From positions 6,197 through 70,196 of the forward strand of contig JAMCRS010000173.1 of NCBI GenBank assembly GCA_023380675.1: a stretch of DNA of 64,000 bases, read 5' to 3'. Under the pieces are notes generated by a model. It was given only the letters and a program-made list of their open reading frames with translations, had not been told where the DNA came from and searched no databases. This document shows, one piece after another, positions 25,478-34,821 of the stretch (the first letter of the stretch is position 1; each line of letters begins with the position of its first letter). Both the position numbers and the translations under genes were made by a program. The stretch comes from Chloroflexota bacterium (GTDB taxonomy: Bacteria > Chloroflexota > Anaerolineae > UBA4142).

Positions 25478-27381
25478 CCCCGCCCTTCCCCTTCTCCAAC
25501 GGGTTTCACCCCCTGCTTCTTGTACATCTGGAGAATTTCCTCGATCGTCGTCGCGTCTTCGGGCTTTTTGTCCGTTCGGATAAAGCCGACTACCCGCGGA
25601 AACCGGAGCGCATAGCCGGGCGCGTCTCCCACCTTGCCCGCCGTGTGGATCGGCGACCGGGTGATTTCGTCCGCTTGCATCTCGATCACGTACTTGGGTT
25701 CGACCCAGATGTCCGGAAGCATGACGGCGTCGACGCGGGCCGGCTTGTGGTCCACCGCCACCGCGTCGAGCAGCTCGCGCATGCGCGGCCATTCCTCGTC
25801 CGAAAAGCCGGTCCCGATCTTGGCGACCGTCGTAAACATGTCGCGCGCCTTGTCATATACGGCCACGAGGAGCGCGCCGATCCCAAAGCGAGCCCGCATC
25901 CCTCTCCCGCGCAAGTAACCGACGATCACCCCGTCCACGGTATCCGACAGATGCCCCTGATACGATCGCTTTAGTTTGATCCAGTTATAGTTCCGCGCGC
26001 CCGCCTGATACTTGCTGTCGGGCCGCTTGGCCATGATCCCTTCCAGTCCGCCGGTGACTGCGTCCAAAAAATACTTTTCGATCTCTTTCGCATCTTGGGT
26101 CACAATATGATCGGCGACCTGGAGCCTTTCGTCCGGCGCAATGATCCGGGCGAGCGTGTCGTGGCGCGTGGTGTAGGGTTGGCCGGTGAAATCCTGGCCT
26201 TCCACGTAGAGCAGATCAAAGGCCATGAGGCGGAGCGGGAACTTGACGCTCATCTCTTCCATATTGTATTTGCGCTTGCGCTGCATCGTCACCTGGAACG
26301 GGTGAAACTCTGCCGTCTCCGGGTCATACGAGAGCGCTTCGCCTTCGAGAATCGCCGTCTCGGCCTGGACCTGTCGGCAGACCCCCTGCACAATGTCAGG
26401 GAACATGGCCGTAGTTTCTTCCAGGTTGCGGGAAAAGATGTGCACCTCCTGCCCGCGCTTGTGGACCTGGCACCGAAAGCCGTCGAATTTCTTCTCCACC
26501 GCGCATTTCCCCATCCGCGTGACGATCTCCTCCGCGCTCTTGGCCCGCTCCGCGAGCGCCATGCGAACCGGCTTGCCCACCTCCACCTGTACTTGAGCGA
26601 GCGCCTCGGCGCCGCCGGTCTTGAAAATGCTCGCCACCTCGCCCAGGTCGGAGCAGACGTTGTAGGCGCGTTCGATCTGAGGGCGCAGGCTCTTGTCCCC
26701 GGTCTTGGACCAGGACAGCCCTTCCATCACGGTCGGATCGCCGATGCCGAGGCGCAACCGGCCGAGCGGAATGCGCAGGACGTAGCGGGCTTCGCGTCCC
26801 GAGAGATTCTTGAGCAAATCGGAGAGAAGGCGAGTCTTTTGCGCCACGGTCCCTTCGCCGCTCGTCGTCGCGATCGCCTTGAGACGGTCATAGACCTGGA
26901 CCACGGTCAGCTTGTTTCCCTCGCCCTTCAACAGTTCCTCGGCGATGGTGCCGTAATCGCCGCGTTCCTTATAGAGCTTGCGAATCTCGGCGCGCTCCTT
27001 GCCCGTCGCCAAAGCGAGTGATTCCGCCGCGAGCGCTTCGCCGATCCCGAACTCGATCGGCTCATAGGCTGGCCCAAGCCGCTCCTGAGTGAGATAAATG
27101 ATCGGAGCGACATCGGCCCCGCCCGCCTCCCGAAACAGCTTGGCCAGAATCGCCGTCATCTCCAGGCGTTTCGTCGTGGCTTCGAGCTCGGCTAAATAAT
27201 CCACCAGCTCTGAAAAGCGCATGTTGCCTCCGGAGGTGGAGCGTTTTTTGATCGTCGCTTTCGGCCCAGCCACTCGGCCATTACGCGGTTGGGACGGCCG
27301 GGTCGCCTTCTTGGCTTGTACCTTGACGCGTTTGTTCGCCAGTCTCTTTATGGTTTTCACGTCATGACCTTTATGTACCAT
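25468..27381 (-). CDS. lig: ATP-dependent DNA ligase, archaeal-type
   Basis: Three-domain ATP-dependent ligase. Counting from the internal ATG at 27222 (584 residues, the usual length), the adenylated lysine is Lys245 in EKKFDGFR; SRNLEETTAMFPD, LEGEALSYD, FDLLYVEGQD, GLEGIMAKR and WIKLKR are motifs III-V. It seals nicks by an enzyme-AMP step; whether it is a replicative or a repair ligase is unclear, as bacteria normally rely on NAD-dependent LigA. The open frame continues to an ATG at 27381, adding 53 Lys/Arg-rich residues. ATG 27222 has GGAGG 4 nt upstream and fits the family start; the longer form is not excluded because its Lys codons look coding. No Ku or polymerase domain nearby, so not LigD. 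Confidence 0.9.
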   Translation of the reverse strand: MVHKGHDVKTIKRLANKRVKVQAKKATRPSQPRNGRVAGPKATIKKRSTSGGNMRFSELVDYLAELEATTKRLEMTAILAKLFREAGGADVAPIIYLTQERLGPAYEPIEFGIGEALAAESLALATGKERAEIRKLYKERGDYGTIAEELLKGEGNKLTVVQVYDRLKAIATTSGEGTVAQKTRLLSDLLKNLSGREARYVLRIPLGRLRLGIGDPTVMEGLSWSKTGDKSLRPQIERAYNVCSDLGEVASIFKTGGAEALAQVQVEVGKPVRMALAERAKSAEEIVTRMGKCAVEKKFDGFRCQVHKRGQEVHIFSRNLEETTAMFPDIVQGVCRQVQAETAILEGEALSYDPETAEFHPFQVTMQRKRKYNMEEMSVKFPLRLMAFDLLYVEGQDFTGQPYTTRHDTLARIIAPDERLQVADHIVTQDAKEIEKYFLDAVTGGLEGIMAKRPDSKYQAGARNYNWIKLKRSYQGHLSDTVDGVIVGYLRGRGMRARFGIGALLVAVYDKARDMFTTVAKIGTGFSDEEWPRMRELLDAVAVDHKPARVDAVMLPDIWVEPKYVIEMQADEITRSPIHTAGKVGDAPGYALRFPRVVGFIRTDKKPEDATTIEEILQMYKKQGVKPVGEGEGRGGI

Positions 27382-27479
27382 TTCTCCAGTTCAGAAAGGA
27401 GCGCATCCTTCCTCTCATCCATGACAATCGCTATGCCATTTCCTATACTGTAATCGGTAAGTCGTACAGGGGCAAAGGT

Positions 27480-27722
27480 ATGGACGAAAAACTTGATCGG
27501 CGAATCGTCATTGATCCTCAAGTAATGGTGGGCAAGCCGGTGATTCGAGGCACCCGAATTCCAGTCGAGCTCATTGTGCGAATGCTCGCTCAGGGCATCC
27601 CGGAGAGTGAAATTCTACGCGACTATCCCCGACTGCAATTGGAGGATATTCGCGCTGCCCTGAGCTACGCCGCGCAAGCCCTGTCGGATGAAGATATTCT
27701 TCCACTCATCCCGACGGTATAG
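27480..27722 (+). CDS. DUF433 antitoxin-like protein
   Basis: 80 residues, full-length DUF433: IVIDPQVMVGKPVIRGTRIPVELIVRML with SEILRDYPRLQLEDIRAALSYA. This family is a small winged-helix/VapB-like DNA-binding protein usually next to a DUF5615 PIN-like toxin. No toxin frame follows on either strand before 27923; only a palindromic repeat lies downstream. Either an orphan antitoxin or a stand-alone regulator. Divergent from the ligase gene. Confidence 0.85.
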   Translation: MDEKLDRRIVIDPQVMVGKPVIRGTRIPVELIVRMLAQGIPESEILRDYPRLQLEDIRAALSYAAQALSDEDILPLIPTV

Positions 27723-27759
27723 GCTGGTACCTGTCGGAAGAGTGGTCTTCGCACACCCA

Positions 27760-27832
27760 GACCCCCTCACCCTACCGTCTCCCCCATCAAAAACCGATGA
27801 GGGAGAGGGGTTTTGCACCTGATGGGGGAGGG
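27760..27832. repeat. Degenerate CCCTCTCC-type hairpin
   Basis: CCCCCTCACCCTACC followed by TCTCCCCCATC ... GATGAGGGAGAGG and a second GATGGGGGAGGG arm. Related to the 19.4-19.8 kb elements. It may terminate the DUF433 gene. Confidence 0.5.
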
Positions 27833-27922
27833 AGCAGCAAGACGCTTTTCGACGAACTAAATCCGTCTCCTGGCTTCTGCCCACTGCCTTCTGCCTTCTG
27901 CCCCGCTCTTCTGCCCCTATGC

Positions 27923-29197
27923 TCACTTCCCCGCGAGCCGCGGTTCCATCTTGGTTCCCGTCGACGCGGCTTCGGCGGCTTGTTCCTCAGCCCGGGTGCG
28001 CGCATTCCGCCGGGCTTGATAGAATTCCTGGCTCGCCTCCGCAACCTGTTTCGAGTTTTTCAGAAAGAGCCCGAGATTCAAATGCGCCGTGCTCGAATAG
28101 GGGTCCAGGGCCACGGCGCGCCGAAAAGCGGCTTCGGCCTCGCTCTTTTTGCCCCGCTGCCAGAGCGCCACCCCCAAATCATTCTGCGCCTCGGCGTTCG
28201 ACGGATCCAGGCGGATCGTCTCTTGATACAAGCCAATCGCCCGGTCGAGTTGGCCGCTCGTTTGATAGAGACCGGCGAGAGCATAGCGCGCCTCGGTATC
28301 CATCGGATCGCTCGCGACGCGCTGCTCTAATTCCTGGCGCGAGAGCCGGCGCAGATCGGATGCCGCGGGCGTTGTGTCCACCGGAGGGGGCCCCTCCATC
28401 GGAGGGGACGAAATCGGGGGCATGGGCGCGCCCGGCAGCGCCGGTTGCTGAACCTCGCGGCCTTGGTAAGGCTCGGTCGGACCGCTGGGTCCCCCCATCG
28501 ATGTTGGCGGCGAGCCAGGGGCGGAAGGAGTGACGTCCGGCATCATGCTCGTATCGGCAGGGAGGGTGCCGGCAAGCGTGGGCGGGTTGCCTTGATCCGG
28601 TGCGGCCGCCGGACCGGGTGCGTTTTCGGGCATGCGATCGCGGACCGTGTCGAGGATTTGCTGGACGGTCGAGACGGGTTTGGTCGAATTATCCACGAGC
28701 TCTGCGCGCGTCATATCGGCCGCCCGCTGGGCGAGGCCGGACATCTCGTCTTTTTTGCCATCCCAATTGAGCCCCACCTGGGTCCCCTGCTTGGTCACCG
28801 CGTTCACGCGCCAGGCGTCATGCGCGTACCGGCCAGACTGCTGGCGATAGTATTGGTATTCGATATTGGTGACGTCCGCGAAAGGGACCTCACGCGTCTG
28901 AATTGGCAAGCCCAGCAGCCGGCGGCTGATCGTAATGACGCGGCTCACGGGATCGAGCACGATCTGCGTCGTCACGATACTGTTCAAGGACACGACCCCA
29001 ACGACCACGACTAACACGATCCCCGCGATGAGAATCGTTTCCCAGTTCGCCGTCACATTCCCAAAACTGGGCAGAATAAAGACGGCGAGGAATCCTATCC
29101 AGACGAGAGTGGAAACGAGACTGCTCAGGCGCGGCAACAGCGGGGACTGGAGGACGAGCTGCCCCGCCGGACCATCACGACTTTTCAGTGCTGCCAT
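27923..29197 (-). CDS. Membrane protein with PH-like domain, Pro-rich linker and TPRs
   Basis: 424 residues. Two N-terminal transmembrane helices (about 25-45 and 53-75). Next comes a bPH2-like cytoplasmic domain (VVLDPVSRVITISRRLLG-type: QIVLDPVSRVITISRR, FADVTNIEY). A Pro/Ser/Gly linker covers about 190-285. At least two and a half TPR units follow (YALAGLYQTSGQLDRAIGLY, NDLGVALWQRGKKSEAEAAF, LNLGLFLKNSKQVAEA). Function unknown; a membrane-tethered scaffold is the natural reading. TAGGAG precedes the ATG. Its promoter at 29253-29281 is back-to-back with that of maf. Confidence 0.75.
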   Translation of the reverse strand: MAALKSRDGPAGQLVLQSPLLPRLSSLVSTLVWIGFLAVFILPSFGNVTANWETILIAGIVLVVVVGVVSLNSIVTTQIVLDPVSRVITISRRLLGLPIQTREVPFADVTNIEYQYYRQQSGRYAHDAWRVNAVTKQGTQVGLNWDGKKDEMSGLAQRAADMTRAELVDNSTKPVSTVQQILDTVRDRMPENAPGPAAAPDQGNPPTLAGTLPADTSMMPDVTPSAPGSPPTSMGGPSGPTEPYQGREVQQPALPGAPMPPISSPPMEGPPPVDTTPAASDLRRLSRQELEQRVASDPMDTEARYALAGLYQTSGQLDRAIGLYQETIRLDPSNAEAQNDLGVALWQRGKKSEAEAAFRRAVALDPYSSTAHLNLGLFLKNSKQVAEASQEFYQARRNARTRAEEQAAEAASTGTKMEPRLAGK

Positions 29198-29252
29198 TCA
29201 CTTGCTCCTACGCGGTAGCGCAAAGTTGGGGCGGCGCTACCCATTGACCTCT

Positions 29253-29281
29253 ATTATATCACGCGCGCCGAGGCCCCACAA
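29253..29281 (-). promoter_or_regulatory. Promoter for the TPR membrane protein
   Basis: Minus strand TTGTGG (29281-29276) and TATAAT (29258-29253), 17-bp spacer, about 55 bp before the ATG at 29197. Confidence 0.6.
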
Positions 29282-29311
29282 GGCGAATTCGATCTCAATC
29301 CGCTCCTCTGT

Positions 29312-29340
29312 TTGACAAATCCCCCTCCTTCTTCTATTAT
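29312..29340 (+). promoter_or_regulatory. Promoter for maf-uvrD
   Basis: TTGACA at 29312-29317 and TATTAT at 29335-29340, 17-bp spacer. The maf ATG is only 10 bp after the -10 box, so the message would be leaderless or nearly so. Confidence 0.75.
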
Positions 29341-29349
29341 AGGTGAAAG

Positions 29350-30024
29350 ATGGTTCAGCCTTTCGCGCCAGTAGTCTTGGCGTCTACATCTCCCCGTCGT
29401 CGTGAGCTCGTCCGCATGCTCCGCTTGACGGTCGATACAATCTCTGTGGATGTGGATGAAACGCCGCGCCCGAACGAATCCCCCGAGGATTTGGTGCGGC
29501 GTTTGTGTCGTGCCAAAGCGGAGGAAGGGGCCGCGCGGCGGCCGGAGGCTCTCATTATTGCCGCCGACACGGTGGTCGCGCTCGAGCCGACCTCGGCGTC
29601 CGGCGAGAGGGTCGTCCTCGGCAAGCCGCAGGATCCTGAGGATGCGCTGCGGATGCTGCGGCTTCTTCGGAACCGCGCTCACCTCGTCTACTCGGGATTG
29701 GCCACGTGCCTGGGCGACCGCGAGGTGGTGCAGGTGGTCAGGACGACCGTTTGGATGCGCGACTATCGCGATTCCGAAATGGAGGCGTATGTCGCTTCGG
29801 GCGATCCGCTCGACAAGGCCGCCGCGTATGCCATCCAGCACGCGACCTTTCATCCCGTCGCGCGCATTGACGGCTGTTATGCAAACGTCATGGGTTTGCC
29901 GCTCTGCCATCTTTATCATGCGCTCGCCCAGTATTTTCAACCGCCGGAACCGGAAATACAATGCTACGAGCATCCGGACGTGGGTTGCACGGTTCCCAGG
30001 CTGCTCGCCATTCCGAAATCCTAA
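29350..30024 (+). CDS. maf: Maf-family nucleotide pyrophosphatase
   Basis: 224-residue Maf protein. LASTSPRRRELV is the N-terminal phosphate-binding motif; DVDETPRPNESPEDLVRRL, AADTVVAL and GKPQDPEDALRML follow, and DPLDKAAAYAIQ near the C-terminus is the dTTP/UTP-type signature. It hydrolyses non-canonical or excess nucleoside triphosphates to monophosphates. About 25 residues after GLPL...YHAL are extra and include a Cys-rich end. The gene starts 10 bp after a strong -10 box. uvrD begins 29 bp after its stop. Confidence 0.9.
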   Translation: MVQPFAPVVLASTSPRRRELVRMLRLTVDTISVDVDETPRPNESPEDLVRRLCRAKAEEGAARRPEALIIAADTVVALEPTSASGERVVLGKPQDPEDALRMLRLLRNRAHLVYSGLATCLGDREVVQVVRTTVWMRDYRDSEMEAYVASGDPLDKAAAYAIQHATFHPVARIDGCYANVMGLPLCHLYHALAQYFQPPEPEIQCYEHPDVGCTVPRLLAIPKS

Positions 30025-30053
30025 ATTATAAATCCGAAATCATAAATGGCATT

Positions 30054-32405
30054 GTGGACATTCTAACCGAACTCAATCCCGCTCAACGCGAAGCGGTCAA
30101 AATTATAGATGGCCCGGTGCTCGTACTCGCCGGCCCGGGGAGCGGCAAGACCCGCGTCTTGACGCACCGCGTCGCCTATCTGATTCATGAAGGCCGCGTG
30201 CCGGCGCACCGTATTCTCGCCGTCACCTTTACGAACAAAGCCGCGCGAGAGATGCGCTTGCGTCTCGTCCAACTTCTCGGCGAGGAACGCGTCCGGGACC
30301 TCACCATCGGCACTTTTCACGCGACCTGTGCTCGCTTCCTCCGTCGTGATGGAGAGCGGGTAGGGTTGGGACGCAATTTCGTGATCTACGACGAAGAGGA
30401 CCAGACCAGACTCATCAAGCAGGTCATTAAAGAACTGAACCTCGACGACAAGATCTACCGCCCCGGCGTCGTGCTCGGAACGATTGGCAAAGCCAAGAAT
30501 GAGCTCATCGGGCCGGACGAATACGTCCCTCCTTCCTATTGGCACGAAGGGGTCCAGCGGGCGTATCAGCTCTACCAGCGCCGCCTCTCGGACAACAATG
30601 CCGTGGATTTCGACGATTTGCTCCTGAGCACCGTCCGCCTCTTTCGCGAAAATCGTGATGTCCTCGAACGATATCAGAACCGCTACCATTACCTACACGT
30701 CGACGAGTTCCAGGATACGAATATGGCCCAGTACGTGCTGGTCAAGCTCCTCGCCGACAAGCACCACAATCTATTCTGCGTAGGGGACGAGGACCAGAGC
30801 ATCTATGGCTGGCGCGGGGCGGATTACCGAAATGTGCTCCGCTTTCGGGAGGACTTTCCGAACGCGCGCGTTGTCCTCCTCGAGCAGAACTATCGCTCGA
30901 CGCAGACCATCGTGGAGGTGGCGCAGTCCATCATTGGCCGGAATGTGAGCCGCCATAAGAAAAAGCTGTGGACGGAGAACCCGCGCGGGATTCCGATCAA
31001 TATCTATGAAGCCTACAACGAGGAAGAAGAGGCCGACTTTGTCGTCGGCGAGATCGATCGCCTGACCAAGAGCGGCGGCGTCCAGCCCTATCGCCCGAGC
31101 GATTTTGCAGTCTTTTACCGCACGAATGCCCAGTCGCGTGTGCTCGAGAACGCTTTCCTTCGCCGCGGGATGCCGTACAACCTTGTGGGCGCCACCCGTT
31201 TCTATCAACGGCGCGAGGTCAAGGACGTCATCGCGTACTTGCGCCTCATCCACAATCCGAACGACTCGATCGCCTTCCAGCGCGTTCTCAACGTCCCTCC
31301 CCGCGGCATTGGCAAGCGAACGATGGACGAGGTCGCGCTCTGGTCCGAGCGGTTGGCCGTGACGCCTTATGCAGTGCTGGAAAGGCTCAAGGAGATTTCT
31401 GGGCTCGAAAAAGAAAAGGGCCAGGTCAAGACCGAAAAGCCGAAAGAGGAGACGGCGACCCTACCCTCGAGATTCAGCGCCACTTTCGATACTCGCACCC
31501 GGCGGGCGCTCCTCGCCTTCGCGGACTTGCTCGACGAACTTGTCGCGGCCCAGGCCGACAAGACGATTGTCGAACTCATCGACTTGATCCTGAGCAAGAC
31601 CGGCTATGAAGACTATGTCCGGGATGGCACTGAGGAGGGGGATGACCGCTGGGCCAACGTGATCGAATTGCGCAAGGCGACCCAAAAATACGCCGTCGTT
31701 CCCGCCGAGGTCGCGCTCGTCCAATTCCTCGAGGAAGAAGCCCTCATTGCCGACGTCGACGCCTATGACGAGACGGTCGAGGCGCCGACGTTGATGACTC
31801 TCCATACAGCCAAAGGACTTGAATTCCGCGTCGTCTTTATCGTCGGTCTGGAGGAAGGGCTCTTTCCGCATTCGCGCTCGTTCGACGACCCGGCCCAGAT
31901 GGAAGAAGAGCGCCGCCTCTGTTATGTCGGAATCACGCGTTCCAAGGAGCGCCTCTACCTCCTCTATGCATTCCGTCGCTCCTCGTATGGCAGTTCAGAG
32001 CCGGGCGACCCCTCGCGTTTTCTCGCGGACATTCCTCGAAATTTGATTTCGGGCAAGAGCGTGTCGCACAAAGCGGACCAGTGGGAGGACGCGGGGGACA
32101 AGACGAGTTGGAGAAGCAAGGATCGCGACAACGAGTCCCGCGCTCACGACGACGAAGACGAATTCGAGAGCAAGCGGGAGAGGCCTGTCTCTGTTCGCCG
32201 CTCCTCTCCTCCGGTGCGTCCCTTGCCCACTCCCGTCACTGAATTAGAATTCAAGCCGGGAGACAAGGTCGAGCACCCGGCTTTTGGTTCCGGTGTTGTA
32301 GTCACGAGCAAGATGACGGGTGCGGATGAAGAGGTAGAGGTCGCCTTTGTCGGCAAGGGCGTCAAGCGACTCATTGTGCGCTATGCCAATCTGATCAAAA
32401 AATAG
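30054..32405 (+). CDS. pcrA: UvrD/PcrA-type DNA helicase
   Basis: 783-residue superfamily 1A helicase. Q-motif LNPAQREAV, Walker A AGPGSGKTRVL, Walker B VDEFQDTN, motif III GDEDQSIYGWRGA, motif IV LEQNYRST, motif V TLMTLHTAKGLEF, motif VI YVGITRSKERL. The C-terminal segment FKPGDKVEHPAFGSGVV is the PcrA/UvrD-type Tudor-like RNA-polymerase contact. It unwinds DNA 3'-5' in repair and replication. The start is taken as GTG 30054, next to the conserved N-terminus (VDILTELNPAQ); the upstream frame from 29961 would translate the maf 3' end. An acidic/basic linker (about 690-735) is extended. Cotranscribed with maf. Confidence 0.92.
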   Translation: MDILTELNPAQREAVKIIDGPVLVLAGPGSGKTRVLTHRVAYLIHEGRVPAHRILAVTFTNKAAREMRLRLVQLLGEERVRDLTIGTFHATCARFLRRDGERVGLGRNFVIYDEEDQTRLIKQVIKELNLDDKIYRPGVVLGTIGKAKNELIGPDEYVPPSYWHEGVQRAYQLYQRRLSDNNAVDFDDLLLSTVRLFRENRDVLERYQNRYHYLHVDEFQDTNMAQYVLVKLLADKHHNLFCVGDEDQSIYGWRGADYRNVLRFREDFPNARVVLLEQNYRSTQTIVEVAQSIIGRNVSRHKKKLWTENPRGIPINIYEAYNEEEEADFVVGEIDRLTKSGGVQPYRPSDFAVFYRTNAQSRVLENAFLRRGMPYNLVGATRFYQRREVKDVIAYLRLIHNPNDSIAFQRVLNVPPRGIGKRTMDEVALWSERLAVTPYAVLERLKEISGLEKEKGQVKTEKPKEETATLPSRFSATFDTRTRRALLAFADLLDELVAAQADKTIVELIDLILSKTGYEDYVRDGTEEGDDRWANVIELRKATQKYAVVPAEVALVQFLEEEALIADVDAYDETVEAPTLMTLHTAKGLEFRVVFIVGLEEGLFPHSRSFDDPAQMEEERRLCYVGITRSKERLYLLYAFRRSSYGSSEPGDPSRFLADIPRNLISGKSVSHKADQWEDAGDKTSWRSKDRDNESRAHDDEDEFESKRERPVSVRRSSPPVRPLPTPVTELEFKPGDKVEHPAFGSGVVVTSKMTGADEEVEVAFVGKGVKRLIVRYANLIKK

Positions 32406-32436
32406 CAGAGGCACTCGTGACGCTCCGCATGAGCGC

Positions 32437-33292
32437 TTGTCACCCTTTGTCATCAGGCGCGAGAGCACGGTTCAATACGTCAACACCTTTGCCGCCGAAC
32501 AGTTCGGTAAGACGCCTCAGGACCTCATCGGCCAGTCCCTCGAAGCGCTTTTCCCCCCCGAAATTGCCTCTCACTTCAAGTCCAGCTTGCAAGAGGCCTT
32601 GGCATCTGGCAAGCCTCGCTATGTCGTTCAGAAAAGCGCTTTTCCCGACCGCGAGGTCTGGCTCGACAGCCACCTGGTGCCACTGCGAGATGATGTCGGC
32701 GCGGTAACTGCGGTCCTCGGCACCGCGCATGATGTGACCGAGAGCAAATGGGCCGAAGAGAGACTGCGGGACAAGGTGGCGGCGCTCCAGACGCTCGCCG
32801 AGATCGAGCAGGCCATCACCTCGACCTTGAGCCTCTCCGAGCGCATGGATATTCTGCTCGAACACACGCTCACCCACACCGCAGACCACGCAAAGCGGCG
32901 GGCAGAGATAGCCCTTCGCCTCGGCCATGAAACGGGACCGGGTCCGCGGGAGTTGGAGGACCTGTGCTACGGCGTCCTCTTGCACGATTTCGGCAAGATC
33001 GGCGTTCCGGATGCCATTCTGCAAAAGCCGGCGCGCCTCGCAAATCATCCGGCATCATCACGAGCGCTACGATGGAATGGGTTACCCGGAGCATTTAAAG
33101 GGCGAGACGATCCCCCTCGGCGCGCGCATCCTGGCGGTCGTGGACGCCTTTACGGCGATCATGGACAAGCGCGTCTACAAAGAGGTGTGTTCATAAGAGG
33201 TCGCGATCGGACAATTGAAGCAAAACGCGGGTACCCAATTCGACCCGCGCATCGTGGAGATATATCTACGGCTTTTGGCGATGACGCGCTAA
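32437..33292 (+). pseudogene. Decayed PAS-GAF-HD-GYP signalling gene
   Basis: A PAS domain (TVQYVNTFAAEQFGKTPQDL to GTAHDVTESK) runs into the start of a GAF domain (AEIEQAITSTLSLSERMDI) that is cut short. It is followed by [16 protein letters not shown] and [21 protein letters not shown] of an HD-GYP phosphodiesterase. The rest of HD-GYP appears in other frames: [17 protein letters not shown] and [13 protein letters not shown] (stop at about 33196), then IGQLKQNAGTQFDPRIVE to 33292. So there are at least two frameshifts and two internal deletions. No start codon with a ribosome site fits. The ancestral product would have cut cyclic di-GMP. Confidence 0.75.
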
Positions 33293-33308
33293 CGATGAGC
33301 CAGTCGCC

Positions 33309-34667
33309 TTAATCCTGCATCGCCGCAAAGCGGTCGATGAGCTGCCGGACAAAGTGCATCCCCTGAAAGTAATCGTCGAGGCGGACGCTTTCATTCGGCG
33401 CGTGGGCGCGGCCGTCATACCAACCGCAGCCCGCGCTCACCGCCGGAATACCGAGCGCCTGGCACAGCGGGTACATCGGCCCGCTCCCTGCCGAGGTGGG
33501 ATAGAGCACGGGCTCCTTGTCATAGACTGCCCTCGCCGCCTGGACGGCCGCGCGCACGATCGCCGAATCGAGCGCCGAGCGCGCGACCTCTTCTCCCGTC
33601 TCCGTCAATTTCACTTCGATATCGCCAAAACCGTGTCGCGCCAGGTGCTTGTTGAGCAGTTCGAGGACGAGATCGGGCGTCAGGTCGGGGACCAGGCGAA
33701 AATCGATCTTGGCGAAAGCATAGTTGGGCAGGACGGTCTTGGACCCTTCGCCAATGTAACCGGAATACAACCCGCAAATCGTGCAAGTCGGTTCGTACAG
33801 GTATTTCTTCAACAGCTCGATGCCGGTCAGATTGCGGATAAATGCGGGGATGCCGTAATCGGCCTTGATCTTGTCCTCCTCAAACGGGATCGCTTTGAGC
33901 GCCTCCATCTCTGCGGCCGACGGCGGCCGGACGTGGTCCATAAAGCCGTCGATGCAGATCCGGTCTCCCGAGTCCTTGAGGGTGGCAAGAGCCCACGTCA
34001 AGCGCCACGCCGGGTCTTCGACGACGGCGGCCAGCGAGGAATGCAGGTCGCGGGCAGCGCCGTGGGCGTGCAACTCCACGTACGCAATCCCCTTGAGCCC
34101 GCACGACATCGTCGGACGCTCCTCAATGTCCTTGGATCCAAATTCCCACAGGCATCCGTCCGCATCCTGAACCAGATTCCGGTTTTCCTTGGCAAATTGG
34201 GGCAAATGGGTACTGCCGATCTCCTCTTCCCCTTCGATCACAAACCGGATCTTGCACGGGAGCGGGCCGACCGCATTGAGGTAAGCCTCGATCGTTTGAA
34301 TCCGTTCGAGCAGGTCCGCCTTGTTGTCGGATACCCCACGCGCGTACAGCTTGCCATCGCGGATGGCGGCCTCCCACGGGCCGGTGATCCACTGATCGAG
34401 CGGCTCGGGCGGCTGAACGTCATAATGGTCGTAGATCATCAACGTCCGGGGACCGCTGCCAATCTCGGCGAGGATATATGCCGGCGCGCCCGTGACCTCG
34501 ATCCGTCGCGGATGGGCGCCAAGCTTTTCCAGCCGCGCTATCACCTTGCGCGCCATCTCCTCCATACCCAGGTTCTGTGCCGCCACGCTCGGCTGGCGGC
34601 ACCATTCTTGCAATTCGGCAATAAACCGCTCGCGATTCTCATTGATGTAAGACTGAAACTTGTCCAT
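33309..34667 (-). CDS. M20-family dipeptidase/carboxypeptidase
   Basis: 452-residue M20 metallopeptidase. Metal ligands in IYDHYDVQPPEP (His, with the following Asp), GVSDNKAD, EGEEEIGS and the late His in GRAHAPNE. The PMYPLCQALGIPAVS region and dimerisation insert are normal. It removes C-terminal residues or cleaves dipeptides, di-zinc, cytoplasmic. ATG 34667 is chosen: GGGAG lies just upstream and the family begins near MDKFQSYINENRERF; a longer frame to 34763 translates heptad spacer repeats. Related proteins include carnosinase-like and CNDP-type enzymes; exact substrate unknown. Confidence 0.9.
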   Translation of the reverse strand: MDKFQSYINENRERFIAELQEWCRQPSVAAQNLGMEEMARKVIARLEKLGAHPRRIEVTGAPAYILAEIGSGPRTLMIYDHYDVQPPEPLDQWITGPWEAAIRDGKLYARGVSDNKADLLERIQTIEAYLNAVGPLPCKIRFVIEGEEEIGSTHLPQFAKENRNLVQDADGCLWEFGSKDIEERPTMSCGLKGIAYVELHAHGAARDLHSSLAAVVEDPAWRLTWALATLKDSGDRICIDGFMDHVRPPSAAEMEALKAIPFEEDKIKADYGIPAFIRNLTGIELLKKYLYEPTCTICGLYSGYIGEGSKTVLPNYAFAKIDFRLVPDLTPDLVLELLNKHLARHGFGDIEVKLTETGEEVARSALDSAIVRAAVQAARAVYDKEPVLYPTSAGSGPMYPLCQALGIPAVSAGCGWYDGRAHAPNESVRLDDYFQGMHFVRQLIDRFAAMQD

Positions 34668-34821
34668 AAAGCTCCCGAGATTGCAGATTTCAGATTTCGG
34701 ATTGCGCCCAATCGTATGAGCTGGGACGTTCGAAAAAAGCGCTTGCGCCGTTCCATTTGTCATTCGTCGCCAACCCGCTGGCTCCTGCCCTCTTCATCCT
34801 TCAACCTTCTGCCTTCATCCT

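Noticed and set aside
25468..27381. LigD-type NHEJ ligase
   Set aside because: No polymerase or nuclease domain and no Ku gene; domain order is that of archaeal-type replicative ligases.
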